Below, in pieces: positions 44,341-57,024 of a DNA stretch of 64,000 nucleotides. The notes under the pieces are model-generated. The model worked only from the letters and a program-made list of their open reading frames with translations, was not told the DNA's origin and did not search any database. The position numbers were made by a program, and so were the translations under genes. The DNA is from Morella rubra (lineage: Eukaryota; Streptophyta; Magnoliopsida; Fagales; Myricaceae): positions 1,483,758-1,547,757 of the forward strand of contig CM025856.1 of the NCBI GenBank assembly GCA_003952965.2, written 5' to 3'. The stretch's first letter is position 1. Every line of letters starts with the position of its first letter.

Positions 44341-45681
44341 TGTTAGCCCAAAGGTGTTTTTACAAACAATCCACTTTGATTTTGATGATAACAAAGTTTT
44401 CAAACTTGTTTAAGACTTTTAGATTTTACATTGAAAATCTCTTTTAAAATAATGATATATTTTTTAAAGCATCAAGGTTTCTCTTTTCTAAAATATCTCT
44501 AAGCATACTTGAACATCTTTACACAAGTTAATGGGTCAATTTTTATATTGTACGTGTTTTTGAGATATGCTGAATTGTAGTTGCTGTCAAAGAACAAATT
44601 TTTTCAGACTAAGTGTTGGAAGTGTCGACACATTGAACTAACACCCGAGAGAATGATTTCACGCCATTCTAAAGTGTCGACACATTGAGCATAAGTGTCG
44701 ACACATTGAACCATAGTGTCGACACATTGAACTAACACCCGAGAGAATGATTTCAGGCCATTCTAAAGTGTCGACACATTGAACATAAGTGTCGACACAT
44801 TGAACTAACACCTGAGAGCATGTTTTCAGGCCAAATTTTAATGTGTCAGCACATACCATCAATGTGTCGACACATTGCGCGATTTTACAGATATCCTGGA
44901 AGGGACGCCAACTCATCCAAAAGTCTCCAAACGGTCTCAAATGACCTCCAACGGCACTCAAACTTTACAAGAAGACCCTTTGTGCCCTAGGAGCTTTAAA
45001 TAGAAGAAGATGGAGAGAGAAAAGGTAGAAGTGTGCGCTATTAACTCTTGCCTAATTTCTAGAGAGAGAAAAAACTTTGAAGAAGAAAAGAAGCTCCACC
45101 AACCAAGAAAGCTTGTTCCCCCACCTACAAATATTGTTGCTTTCTTTGAGAATCTTGTCTCTTTGCACACCATAGTACTTCATACTTGTTTATTAGGCTT
45201 AAAGAGCCTTTGCTAAGATTCTTTTTGTACCCATTCTTGAAAAACATTTGTCCTACTGTTTGGGTAGAAGAAATCCTCTAGGTTGTGAGGATTTGTGAAA
45301 GTGAGTTAAAGTGTAAGCTCGAAAAACACTTTGTAAAGGTTCCTTAGCACCCAAAAAGCTAAGGTGTATTTACTATTTGGAAAATAGTGAAGAAAGCCCA
45401 AGGAAGTCAATAGCCTTGGGGGTGGACGTAAGAAAGTGTTGACCGAACCACCTAAAAATCACGGTGTCATCTCTCTATCCTTATCTCTATTTATTGTCAT
45501 TATCTATTTGTTGTACATGATTATCTATTATTTTTATTCTTCAGACTCATTAATTATATAGATCTGCTCTCTTATTCTTGTAGAAAAAGGTCTGTGCATA
45601 TTTGGGTTTTTCGTAAAAAGAGACAAAAGTTTTTATAAAACCCAATTCACCCCTCCCTCTTGGGTTGTTTTTGCACTCACA
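44341..45681 (+). mobile_element. Solo LTR, Ty1/copia-like, inside the Mutator-like element
   Basis: The segment starts TGTTAGCCCAAAGG and ends TTGGGTTGTTTTTGCACTCACA (split: TTGGGTTGTT, TTTGCACTCACA), with TG/CA termini. The flanks GTAAC and GTAAT are a probable 5-bp target duplication with one mismatch. The CACCCCTCCCTCTTGGGTTG end is typical of SIRE/Maximus-type copia LTRs. There is no internal region, so it arose by recombination between two LTRs and is an inert fossil. Near 44620-44880 it contains several tandem copies of GTGTCGACACATTGAAC. Age cannot be estimated from a single LTR, except that it is younger than its host element. Confidence 0.75.
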
Positions 45682-46930
45682 GTAATATATGAAGTTTTTT
45701 GGGTATTGTAGTCTCCATTTAACAGTTCGTTAAATCCAAGTGTTTTTGAAATGTTATTTGGCATTCTATATGTTATATATCATTTTAGCTTTGTTTTTTA
45801 AATGTTATTTGGCATTTTATATGATCTTTTTCATTTCAGTTTTGGGTTACTTCGAGATTACGTTTGTTGGGTTTATTGTTTTGGTTATAGTGATGGTCAA
45901 AATATCAGTTAGGATTTGGTGTTACTGATTCTGTGCCGATGAAGACAGTGCAAAAACATACCTGAAAATTACGTGCACAATTCATCATTGATGCTGCTGA
46001 TTTTACAACATTGATGTTGCTGATTTTTTAGTTCATCCCTAATTGCAATATAAATCCAATTCGAAAAGAACATGACAAAAAGTTTGTCTACTCCTGTAAA
46101 ACCCTTTGAATACCATACTCCTATTGAAGATATATTACTTCATACAAATACCAAGGAACATCACGTGTAAACCTGTAAATAAAAGCAGTTCAGAGTAACT
46201 AATGATAATAAATAATAGATATAAATATAAATCCAAATTTAAGTTCAAATGTAGAACACCAGTTTGTGGCAAATGTCATTTCAAACGCAGTACCAAAATA
46301 AACTTGTTTCAAAATACATCTTACACCAAATATACCAATTTCACAAAGTTTGCATACCAGTATCTTCCAAAATACATTTTACACCAAACCTATCATCCAA
46401 ATACCCCATCTTTTACAAAACAACCCCCATCTTCCACAACAAAATAATCCAAACTAAAAATTAACAAACTGGACGAGTACAGCATCCACAAAAGCTGGCC
46501 AGCATTTTTCCATGCAATCAACGACTGTTGTGTGGCTATGACCCTCCAGTGCCGCGAGCCTAACAATGCCAAGAGTGGAAAAGAATACTATATCAAATAT
46601 TGAAATATGTATAATAATATTGAATACTATACAAAATATGTGTTACGAAATTGAATACCTTGCTTGCATGCTAACGGGGTGATCATCTCAGTGGCGGTGG
46701 CAGTGGAGTTGGCATAATTGGAGTTGGCGTTGGATTTAAGGGCAGTGGACTGTCCATGGCACTTGTTGTGGTTGGTTGTTTCCCTTTTTTCCATTGAGCA
46801 CGTTCTCCTTGTGTTGAAGTACCAGCTTTGCAGTTTGCAGACTTTGAAACAAAGACAATTAGTTTTATGTTAGTTGTTTATGCGAAGAACATGATACAAA
46901 TTCCAAATAAATTTGAAACAATATTTAAGT

Positions 46931-49900
46931 ACCTGCTGCTGGTTGGGATTAACACGTTTCTTGCAAGTTTTAGCATTATGTCCACCAATGCCACATTTTC
47001 CACAACGCACATCATATCCAACCCTTGATACTCATTAAGGAAGTTGAGGTTCATCCTCTGCACGGACCCGAGCTCTTCTTGGCCTACCAGGCATAATCCT
47101 CACCCTCGGAGGCAATGTCTCCTCCTCAACTCCAACTGATGCCCAATCCTCAAGTCCCGGCATGGTGTGAATGGTAGCTGCATATGACGTAGCATATGTT
47201 GTCTTCCAGTAATATACGTCCACGCAATCTTTGGGTATCCTCCGATCAAAGTATATAGCAGCGCACACATGGGCGCATGGGATCCCATTTAGCTGTCATC
47301 TTCCGCATGTGCACATCTAGTTAACAATGTTCACCACCTTATGTCCTTCATTCAGCATTTCAACCTCGAAGGATCCCCAATTGCTCCACTCACAAATGCA
47401 TAGCCGAACAGCATCCTTTGCTCTTTCCAACTTCCTTCGTATTCGAGGACAAATGTCCCATGTCGCCTTTGAGATACCATCTCTTTTTTTTTTACGAATC
47501 GATTCATCATCTGTCTTCGTATTGCCTCCAACATTGTTTGGATCGGCTTCTCTTTTGCATCCCGAATCCACGAATTGAACGTCTCAGCCAAGTTGTCGAG
47601 CAAGAGGTCACATTTGCTAAAAGTGCGAAAGGCGTATCGCGACCAACCAGCTGGATCTACATCATCCAGATACTTGAAGGCAGCTGGATTCATCCTCATT
47701 ACATTTACCATGTGGAAGTCAAAATGGCTCCTCGTGCTTGCCCAAGCAGCCCCATATAGTTCAGCCTTGAATTCTTGGCCTTTGTAACCCTTTGATTTGA
47801 AATTAGCGTGCAGGTGTCTCACACAATGTCGATGCTTCGAAGTTGGTAATAAGTCAGCAAAAACTTCTCGCAGCCCCTACAATCAGTTTTGAAGTTAGCA
47901 ACAATTAGTATTATGATCATACCATTCGATTGTATTATGAGCATACAATCAAGTACAAGTAGTTAAGAAAAATTTTCATATTTTTTGCCGATATGATATC
48001 CAAGTCCACGCACGATTGTCGCCGAGTCCAACATCCTCCAACAATAATTGAAGAAACCAAGTCCAAGAAGATCGATTCTCAACCTCCACAACAGCCATAG
48101 CAAAAGGGAACATGTCATCGTTCCCATCTTTTGCTATTGCACATAAAAGTTGCCCCTTAAATCTTGACTTCAAGTGACACCCATCATGTAACACCCAGCT
48201 CTTTTGCACTTACTTGGTATATATGTGAGATAATATAAATAGTACATTGTGGAATTTTCTTTCTTCAATTATTCCTTTTTACATCTTTAATTTTTTCTCC
48301 ATTTACACCTTTATTTTGTGTTTTCATTCAAGAAGGTAATTGGGATGATCGGGGCAAGCCTGTAAAACCCTGGTAAGACAGGTCTGAGTATTGCACGCCC
48401 GGGTGATTAGTTGAGCTCTCAACCCTGAGCAGTTTGATTTCCCGACCCCAAGCAGTGTGAGCTCTCGACCACGAACAGGTTGAGCTCTCAACCACGAGCA
48501 GGTTAAGCTCTCAACCCCGAGCAGGTTGAGTTATCGACCCCGATTCGTTGAGTTCTTGAACCCGAGCGGTTTAAGCCCTGGACCCCGGGCTGTTTGAGCT
48601 TCCGATATGCCCAGCTTTTACGTTGTTGAGCTTCCTTTTGCATGCTACCTTTTACGTGTCCTAACCGTGTGCACAGCATTAAATGCACTCTTATCCCATT
48701 TCACGTTTTTGATGTATTACGTGTTTGGCATTTTACGTGTACAATAGACGTACGAGGTGAAGATTCTGGTGGCAGCAGACCTCGTTATCCCTCTTTCTCT
48801 CTAATGATTGGGTCTAGACCTATAGCTGGTAGGGGGAGTACACCGTGAATTCGTTGCTTTCTACTTTATAGTATCAACTAGAAGAATAAGAGAGAGACGT
48901 GAGTGGAGTGCTCTGAGACATATAAAATTTTCACCAAACTGATAGAGAGAAAGGAAGGGAGAGCGACGTGAGAGAGAGACCACCTGACCGAAGGAAGGAG
49001 GAAGGGAGAGGAGTGAGAGAGACCACCGAAAAGGAAGAAAGAAAGAGACCGAGGTAGTCTCGGTCTGCACCTTTTCCTTCCCATTAGCTTTTAGCTCTTC
49101 TTTTTCTAACGTAGTGTCTTACTGTTTTTAGGTGTTTTCATTCAAGAAGGCAGTATAAACTCGACTGAGGTAAGGGTGAGCCAAGTTACAGTATGGGGAT
49201 TGGGGTAGTTCGGGTAGTGCATAAAACGTGATTTTTTCCATGAGATGAGAAAGGACTAGTAACCCATTCATATCACTGTGATAAAATGCGAATGGAAAAA
49301 GGACTAAGAGACGTTGGGTGGACCACCTAGGGCTAGATCCTTTGATTCGTGAAGTTTGAGAAAGAAAAACTCGTTTTATACATGATCGGGAAAACTTTTG
49401 TTTTGGAGAAAACCTTGTTTTTCAATAATCGGGAAAGACTTTTATATTGAAGGCCTTGTTATTATATGCTTGAAAAGGACTTGTTTTATTTTATGTTGGT
49501 TACATGTTCATGTTCGGAAAAGACTTTTGCAAAATATGCCCGGGAGACTTTTATAAAATGTGCCCGGGAGACTTTTATAAACTATGCCCGGGAAGACCTT
49601 GCTAAAATAGAAAGATTTTATAAACTATGCCTGAGAAGACCTTGCTAAAACGTACCCGGAAAGATTTTATAAACTATGCTCGGGAAGACCTTGCTAAAAC
49701 ATACCCGGGAAGATTTTTATAAACTATGCCCGGAGAGATTTTTATAATACATGCCCAGGGAGATTTTATAAAACGTACTCGGGGAGGATTTATTTTGAAA
49801 CTAGCCAAGAGCTCTAAAATCTTTTCTTTTAAAGACAGCCAGTCCTTATTGGGTTAGTAATGAATAAAAATAACTTAATTGTATAAGTTGTTGGACTTGC

Positions 49901-52752
49901 CTATTAACAGCATGTGGTACATGTTAGGTTGACCGAGTCTAATGCATGAATATCATGAACTGAACACTCACTTATGGATTAAGAAAAGTTACTGTGAATT
50001 TAGGTTGCTTTATTTTATATGCATTTTATATGACAATTGGTCCATGAAATCTATTGCTCATTTTGATACTTGTTGCATCAACATATGATGGGTATGGGGA
50101 AGCTATTGACCGAACTGAACACATGACCGGAAATGAAACCCATACCAGAGGTGGTCCGATGACAGGGTGACGGTACCGATCACAGTGGGATAGTGCAAGC
50201 CACCACTGAAAGGATAGTGGTTGGTATCCCTGGCGTGAAACAATATACGCTTGACAGGGTCCTGGTGCCGGGGCACGGGACAGTCCCAGAGGAGAGGAGG
50301 GACGCACAACCCTGACTCTGGGGGTTAAACAGAGCGATCAAAGGACACCTCGATTGACAGAAAGAGGAAAGAAAGAAAAAAAAAAGTATAGTGACTGGGA
50401 AACATATACATCATTCTGCATTGCATCATTTTCCTGTTTAGTGTTATTGATGCTTAGATTATTTTGATTAATCATGCTTATCTGTTTTATGTGGAATATT
50501 CCACTTTTCCCCCTTTACTGAGTCAATAGGACTCACCCTTTTATGGTTTAATCTCTTGTATGTACTGCCGTGGACATCGGACATATCAGATGCTGACATT
50601 TATGAGCGAGCAGACTTTGGATGTTGATCCCTACATTGTAGTGGTCAAATTATGGACTTATGTCACCGAATCGTTTGAGGTATTCGCGGGGTACAAGCTC
50701 CATTGGTACCTCAAAGATCCACCTGCACTTCCGATTCCTCGAGTTGAGGACTTCAGTTTAGTCGATGTTGATCCGGCTCTTCTGCACGTTGTCCCTCCTC
50801 CACCGGCGCCGCTAGTGGAGGGCAACGGGGATAATGAGATTATCGACCTAACCTCCGACACTGAGTCGGAGATTGACTAGACATCAGTGGTAGTCATTTT
50901 TTTATTTTAGTTCCTGTTACTGTTAGCCGGTTTCATGGGTGTGGTGGGACAGAAAGTTGTAGACAACTTTCGTTTTTGTATTTATCTTGTTACTTTTGTA
51001 TCTTCGTAAAGGATTTTTGTTCTTTGTAACGTGCTACTTGTATACCAAAAACCAATATGTATGTGGAATTCCTTTTATTCTATCCATCCTTATGCCACAA
51101 CCGATTTTTAAATTTTAACTGTAGTTTTGACAACTCCTTAATCAATCCATTTTATTTTTCCTATTTAATTCAGTGTGACTTGTTTACTTAAATCCTTGAA
51201 AACTATTATTTTTCCTTCCTTAATATACTTATACATTTCAAGACACTATTTCCGCTAAGCTTGTTTTTAAAGCCAGTTATCAGATTTATTCGTGCTGTAA
51301 TCCCACGTGTGTGCATTCTATTACGATAAGAGAGCCTAGGGAGTAAGTACTGGCACGGGGCGTGACACATCAACTACAAGAAATGGCCTACAACTAGCAA
51401 GGAAACCTCTCTTCTATGCATCAAATCTTACGTACATACACTGGAAGAACCTTCCTTCCTCCCGAAAAATTCTAACTAAACTTCCTTGGTTATACTGTAG
51501 AATAGCTGCAGCATAATCATACACATATTTGAATTGCTCTGCTTCTTTTCCATAAATAATATCCAAGGCAAATTTTTTCGCCTTATACATGTGATTCTTC
51601 GAAACGCCAACATTGAAGTTTCGGCGAATTTGTGACCCGAGTGCCTTGGGTGGCATTGTAGGGTTATCCCTAATTACCTCTGCGTAGTGAATCGTAATGA
51701 ACTTAGGGTCAAGCCTCCTATTCTTGTGATGAGTGAGTGCCACAGTTATGAGTTCTCAAGAAGGTTTTGATATGGATAGCCTCCTTACGATTCATGAATG
51801 ATGCTTGCACCAAGAACCCACAGTTCTCTCTACACCTTGCTCTCACCCTCAGTTTATCATTTTTGATATACTTATAGTCAAACATTTGTTAAACAGCATA
51901 TCTAGCAAGGGCTTGCCTAAATATGGCAACACTTCAAAACTTCATCCCAGTCTCCAAATGTACTGTCCCGCCTTCTAATTTAGCCTCATTGAACTCTCTA
52001 TATCGCCTCACCCTACGCTGGTTTTCACTGTCAGCACCGTCTTCTTCACTCATGCTCTCCATCCCTTCACTGTCATCATCAACTGGATCCTCATCAACCT
52101 CATTTCTGCCTCCACCACCTGCCCCATACCCAAACCATCTCATAGAATTAGCCCGAGAGGTTGCACTTTCAAAACTAACACCAGAACCTTCTCCACTCCC
52201 AGCTGCATGTTCCTCTTGACAGTTAGAGGTGCCACATTTCTCTCTTCTTGGCAGTTTAGTTTCCTTTGATGTTACCTCATCACTGTCATTCATAGATTCA
52301 GCCACATTTTCTTCAAACAACTCGGGCACCTCATCGTCCGTTGCAAAGAAGTCGCTGAGTTGTTCTAAACCCTCAAACAATATGTTCTCTATGTCATCCT
52401 CAACCTCTTCATGTTCTCCCTCAACTACAGGTTCTCCCTCAACCACGGGTTCTCCCTCAACTTCAACCTTTGGTTCTCCCTCAACCCCTGACAGCGAAAG
52501 TATCTCTTCAAGGACATCTGCATCCTCAACCTTATGTTCAACATAGATATGTAGCTCCTTCAAATTTGCAACCTCCACCCTTTTAATTATACGGACAACA
52601 TCAGTATCACTTTCAAGAGAGTTTATCCCAAGCTCAAAACTTTCGCAGCCGAATTTGCACCATATCCCAGCAACGTTGTTGTATCCAAATTCATCCCTTA
52701 AAAGCTTATAGAGTTGGGTTACAGAAATGAAGTATGGATCAATGCCTCCCAC
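46931..52752 (-). pseudogene. MuDR-type transposase gene, split by an LTR insertion
   Basis: On the minus strand from 52752 come an N-terminal PB1-like/MuDR segment (DPYFISVTQLYKLLRDEFGY) and an acidic linker with tandem EGEPVVEGEPVVEGE. Next is the MuDR DNA-binding region at about 51930-51414 (KNDKLRVRARCRENCGF, HNCGTH, NRRLDPKFI), then the DDE domain beginning CRPFLVVDGCHLKSRFKG, with the first catalytic Asp in VVDG. It continues with NDDMFPFAMAVVEVENRSSW, the block ending WASTRSHFDFHMVNVM, and CDLLLDNLAETFNSWIRDA. A SWIM zinc finger lies near 47300-47230 (QLNGIPCAHVCAAIYF) and a CCHC knuckle near 47000-46950 (CGKCGIGGHNAKTC). The family cuts and pastes Mutator elements. A 3.2-kb LTR sits exactly at VVDG, and there are additional stops. 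Confidence 0.92.
48187..51367. mobile_element. Solo LTR of 3.2 kb inserted in the transposase gene
   Basis: The ends TGTAACACCC and GGGCGTGACA form a short inverted repeat with TG/CA termini, and the flanks are a perfect 5-bp target duplication, CATCA (48182-48186 and 51368-51372). No internal domain is present, so it is a solo LTR and an inert fossil. Its length recalls Ty3-type or LARD-type elements with very long LTRs, but the family is not proven. It contains tandem repeats around GAGCTCTCAACC (about 48410-48560) and CCCGGGAGACTTTTATAAA (about 49535-49780). The open frame near 50560-50880 is not a recognised gene. Confidence 0.88.
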
Positions 52753-54047
52753 GTCAGTGACCTCGCCATTTATCTAATCTCCAAGTACAAAGCTTAGTCT
52801 GCCCTTATGATGCAAGATTATATTCAACATCTGCATCCATGTATTTAAAAACCACGTCAATCTATTGGGGTAAATTATGGCAATTACAATGCACGTAAGG
52901 AATGGTCGATACACATTTTAAAATTGGTATCTATAGTTGATGTCATTTTCAATTAAAAACTAGTTATCATGTGGGTCATTGTCTTATTAGGCAAGAGTGT
53001 TGGTTTGGGGACCACTTCATTCGGAACTTTCTCACAAACAAAAGACATCTACCCCACTAACCAAAGCAAAGCACGTGACAATTAGAATTTCAACTACCCA
53101 GAACCATTGAAAAAAAATTATTATATGCAACCATGTGCTTTCCACCTCAAAAGAACTGACAAATAAAACAGAATAGACAAAGACATGTCCTTTAAAAGCT
53201 ACGATTGAGACCCATCATTTTTAACCCATTGCAATTAGTATTTCAACTACTCAGAACCAACGAGACAACAATTTATTACGCAACCATGTGCTTTCCAACT
53301 CAAAAGAGCAGACAATCAACCAAAAAAATGTCCATTAAAAGCTGTGAAGTTGACCCACCATTTTAACCCATTACATTTAAACGTCTTGGGGTATAAATTG
53401 GTAACAGATCTCACGGAAATGAACCACTATTTTCGTGAAATGAAAAGAATTTCAGTTAAGTGGCTTACCGTCGCAAATGCACAGGACCCCAATGCAGAAG
53501 CCAAACGCAGATTGAGAAGACTGAGCCAAACGTGAGCGGGCAAAACCACAAGCCTAAGTGCTCTGTTCTGCACAATCTCTTAACCTCCGGCTTCTCGACG
53601 TTCTCGCTCACTCTAAGGTTTTCAAAAGAAAATATTGGGAAATTTTAGTGAAGTGAAGTGAGCAACGTCGATGGGGCAAAGGGATTTAGGGCAGGGATGT
53701 GGAATCGTGCGGGCAAGGGGATTTAGGGTAGAGGCAGGGATGTGGATTTCAATTTGAAAACATAGTCGCTTTTGTTTTTAATGGACAGTGGCAGGTGTCA
53801 AATGAGGACGCCATGTGGGTTTTGACGTGAAGCACAGTGGAGGGAGAAACAGGTGTTGCTCTTTCAGTGATGCTAATATGTCCTCCATAGGCCACATATG
53901 AATTTCCAGTCCTGGAGTGGACGGAAAAACCTGAACAGTATTCGTGGGTTAATTCAGGGACCATTTCAGGACAAAAAATTTAATGGGGACTAGTTACAGA
54001 ATTGGCCATACCACAAGGACCTTTGGGAATATTAGGCCTTAATAATA

Positions 54048-54877
54048 TTACTAATCATTTAACCTTTATTGACTCATACTCGATCTTAAGTAAGATTTAA
54101 TGAACCTTAATGCTAACTAAAATAAGTACAAGTTAAAAAACAAAATTGAGTACAAAGTAAACAATAGTAGTACCGATGACTTTAGTGAGGAAAAATAAGA
54201 GTTGAGAAGCTTCAATAAAAATGAAAAGAGTAAAAAACATAATGATTGAGATGATATTACAATATTGTTGGTACTTGACAGATATTGTGTCAAATAAGTT
54301 TAAGTAGCTACCATTATCTAACAGTGAAAATTTAAACTAACAAAGACATTAAATTGTAATGTATAGGGTTTCTTTGAATTAATTATAATTATTATATTTA
54401 AACAAGAAGATATTATGGAAATGCACATAGACTTTATTAATACCAATTGGATACTGAAAAGTAAACGATTCTTCCATTAACGAGGTTTAATACGTCTCTT
54501 CATATTTAAGTTAAATTCCTTGGGCCTTAAATTTTATATTTTTTGTTTAAATTTAACATTAAACAAAATTTTGAAATTGGGCCTCCTAGATTTGGGGAAA
54601 AGTTAATGCTCCTTCACCGAAGGACATTTAATAGGTATATTCATTTAATATACTCTTTAACGTTAAGTTATTTACGCCTTAATAGTAATTTCAATTTTGT
54701 TTTTAACATATTCATTGATGCAAATTTTTAAATTGGGGGCCTCCTAAAAATAGAGCCGGCCATGTAATTCCCACTTGAATCAGTACCGTGCAACATGAAC
54801 AGATAATATGTGCAACTTACACTTCATAAAAGGAAAAAAATTTACAAAAAACAGGACACTGCATTTGGTTGTGTGAC
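54048..54877. other. AT-rich spacer right of the Mutator-like element
   Basis: Very AT-rich sequence with no ORF of note and no repeat structure that I can see. It is the original insertion neighbourhood of the element and continues the sequence left of 43166. Confidence 0.4.
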
Positions 54878-55538
54878 CTAGATATTGTCGTGGTCGTCGC
54901 TGGATGAGTTCGCATAGTGTCCCATGAAATTCTCCCACTCGTAGCACTCCTCACCCGATGAACCACCGCTCCCGTAAATGTCCTCTCATCCCATAAGTAT
55001 CTGCGGATTCAATAGATGCAGTTTGAGCCATGAAAGACTATTGTTATATAATTAAAAGAACACAGAACAAAGAACAAATGCATGTCAAACGTGTAATGAA
55101 TGGAGATTAAAATCGAAAATATACATGTACCCACACCGTACCTGGTCTGCGTCTCTGCATGGAAGCCCTCCGAGCAGTGTTTGGGGCAGGGTCCACCACT
55201 TCCCGTGTCCGTCGCAATTTTTTGGGCCGAGAGGACAGCACGGCAGAAGAGGGGGAAGAGGAAAAGGATGGCTCCCTTACCCGACATCGCACCCTACTTG
55301 TTGTGGCAGGAGGAGAGTTTCTACATGGACGCATGGTAGAAACAGATGGGCTCGGTGAAATGTCAACGACATCACGGGGAGCAGGAGAGTTCACCGAGGC
55401 TGGGCTCGAACGTCATCCTGTAGACGAACTATAGCATCGGGGAGCAGGCGTCATGGTGGGCGGAGAACGACCCAGACATCTGCCTAAGTCGCTGGATGAT
55501 GAATCGGTGCTGCTGGCAGAGGATGTTGGTGTGGCCAT
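54878..55538 (-). pseudogene. Unrecognised two-exon ORF, relative of the 38.7-kb gene
   Basis: From an ATG at 55538 the minus strand reads MATPTSSASSTDSSSSDLG, then a Ser/Pro/Arg-rich stretch with NSPAPRDVVDISPSPS and RRTREVVDPAPNTARRAS, and a donor near 55137. A last exon (55000-54878) reads EDIYGSGGSSGEECYEWENF and MGHYANSSSDDHDNI. One stop interrupts exon 1, and the exon phases do not match. The Ser-rich start, acidic end and Y-x-W...H-Y tail are like the ORF at 38654-39215. Function unknown. Repeated occurrence near transposons suggests an element-borne gene. Confidence 0.4.
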
Positions 55539-56946
55539 GGGGAGTTGTCAATGGTTTGAAAAAATGCAGAGTTTACTTAGAACGGTAGGGATTCAAAAGT
55601 GTGTTTGGCGCATATAAAGGTATGATAGGGTGAAGTGGACTAATAGGTGCTACCGAATACGAAAGGTTTCTGCTGTAGGTTACAAAACGTTGCAGCTGAA
55701 ATCCAAAAAGGCACGATTAATAGGTGCGATCTTATACGTAAGGTTTCTGAGATTACCAAAGGTTTCAGCCGAAATCCTTGTCGGTGTGCACTCATGCAGC
55801 CGGGTTTGAGGAGGAGTGTAATTATTCACTGCTGGATTGAATAAGCCGAATAACGCGTGTTGGCTCACGCCTTAATGGACGTGGACAATTTGGGATGGAA
55901 TTTTCACGGATCGTGGCATGTGTCATCCTGTCATAGGCGGTGGGTTCTGGGGGGTAGAGTCAACTTGTATTCCAGATGGGGGATGCGTACGGCATATCCA
56001 ATTAATTTAACTGCAATGGCCGATTTAATAGATATTGGACACCACCAAAAAGGGTGGGATTACGAATGGGTGGTTTTTCCAAACTCCTTCCAAAGTGGGG
56101 TCCGAATTTTAGTGTGGTTATGTTATTTGATTTAAAAGGATGAGGGGCAAACAAACTATCAAGGCGTTGATGATTTGAGGCTACGGTTTAATAGACCAGA
56201 TACGCGAGTCAATCCATATAAGGAAGAAACAAAATATTCTAACTGTCGAAGGTTTATATAATGGTTAGGCTGCTTAGTTTGTCCACAAGGCCACAAATCC
56301 GCCATCATATTTATGGGTGACTTTCAGAATTTATGAAACCAATTATTGAGTTGGAGAATAAATCATCAAAAAGAAATTTTAAGTTAGTTTGATCTATCGA
56401 GCTTGGCATGCGGTGGTGGAAAATAGTATGGAGTTTGTGTCTATATGTAGATCGTCCCTCCACGCGAAAAGAATATGGACTTTGTGGTAAATTTGGAAAA
56501 AAAGGCCGAAAAATATATCTGGAGTTGTTTGGCTCGCGTACAGCATCTGCGGAGCCCGTAAAGAAGGAAAGTGCTATAAGTGGGCAGCATATGGGAGAAA
56601 CGCGCTCTCCAGCTCAGCGTATTCATCAGCCTGCATAGGCCCACAGTTGGGTTATAATTGGAGTCCATCCTCGTACTGTTCCAATCCGGTTGCATGTGTA
56701 AAGCGTCTAACACCGTGTTTAATGAGAGGCGCTGACATGCCTACAGAAACTGTTTGAAAACAAAAAAAGTTTTCGAAAACACAATCCAAACCGACCCCAA
56801 GAGTCTTGAGGCCGAGGTTGGACATCATTGCGTCAAGTTTAGAACAAAACGACTTATAAATGAGAAAATTTGACATGGTGTATAAGTCAGCAGAGCTGGA
56901 AGAATCCAACAAGTTATCCAATTAATGCCAAAAAATATTCTTTTGT
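55539..56946. other. Unassigned sequence left of UGT copy 2
   Basis: Open frames at 55857-56135 and 56408-56638 contain no recognised motif. Similarity to the upstream region of UGT copy 1 begins at about 56947, which marks the left border of the duplicated block. Confidence 0.35.
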
Positions 56947-57024
56947 TGCCAATAGTATTGTTTGCAATGATTTAAGCTCCAATTTGAATTATTATTTTGT
57001 TGATTACAGATTCAATCAGTTTAT

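Larger units (their letters stand above)
43175..54038. mobile_element. Large Mutator-like element (10.9 kb) with two genes and two LTR insertions
   Basis: A perfect 9-bp target duplication TTAATAATA lies at 43166-43174 and 54039-54047. The element starts GGCCTAATATTCCCAAAGGT and ends with its reverse complement. The inverted repeats are about 330-340 bases (43175 to about 43510; about 53700 to 54038) and strongly similar, so the two small ORFs in them mirror each other. Inside are a zf-GRF gene reading right from the left repeat and a MuDR-type transposase gene reading left from the right repeat. This is the convergent layout of maize MuDR. Two solo LTRs (44341-45681 and 48187-51367) landed later. 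Without them the element would be about 6.3 kb. Both genes carry breaks, so the copy is inactive. Confidence 0.93.

Noticed and set aside
44620-44880. CRISPR-like array
   Set aside because: The units are direct tandem repeats without unique spacers of constant length, and they lie in a plant LTR.
47327-47822. Plus-strand ORFs of 83 to 113 codons
   Set aside because: They are antisense shadows of the transposase coding sequence on the minus strand.
50560-50880. 106-codon ORF as a gene
   Set aside because: It lies inside a solo LTR, has no recognised domain, and its acidic end could be chance.
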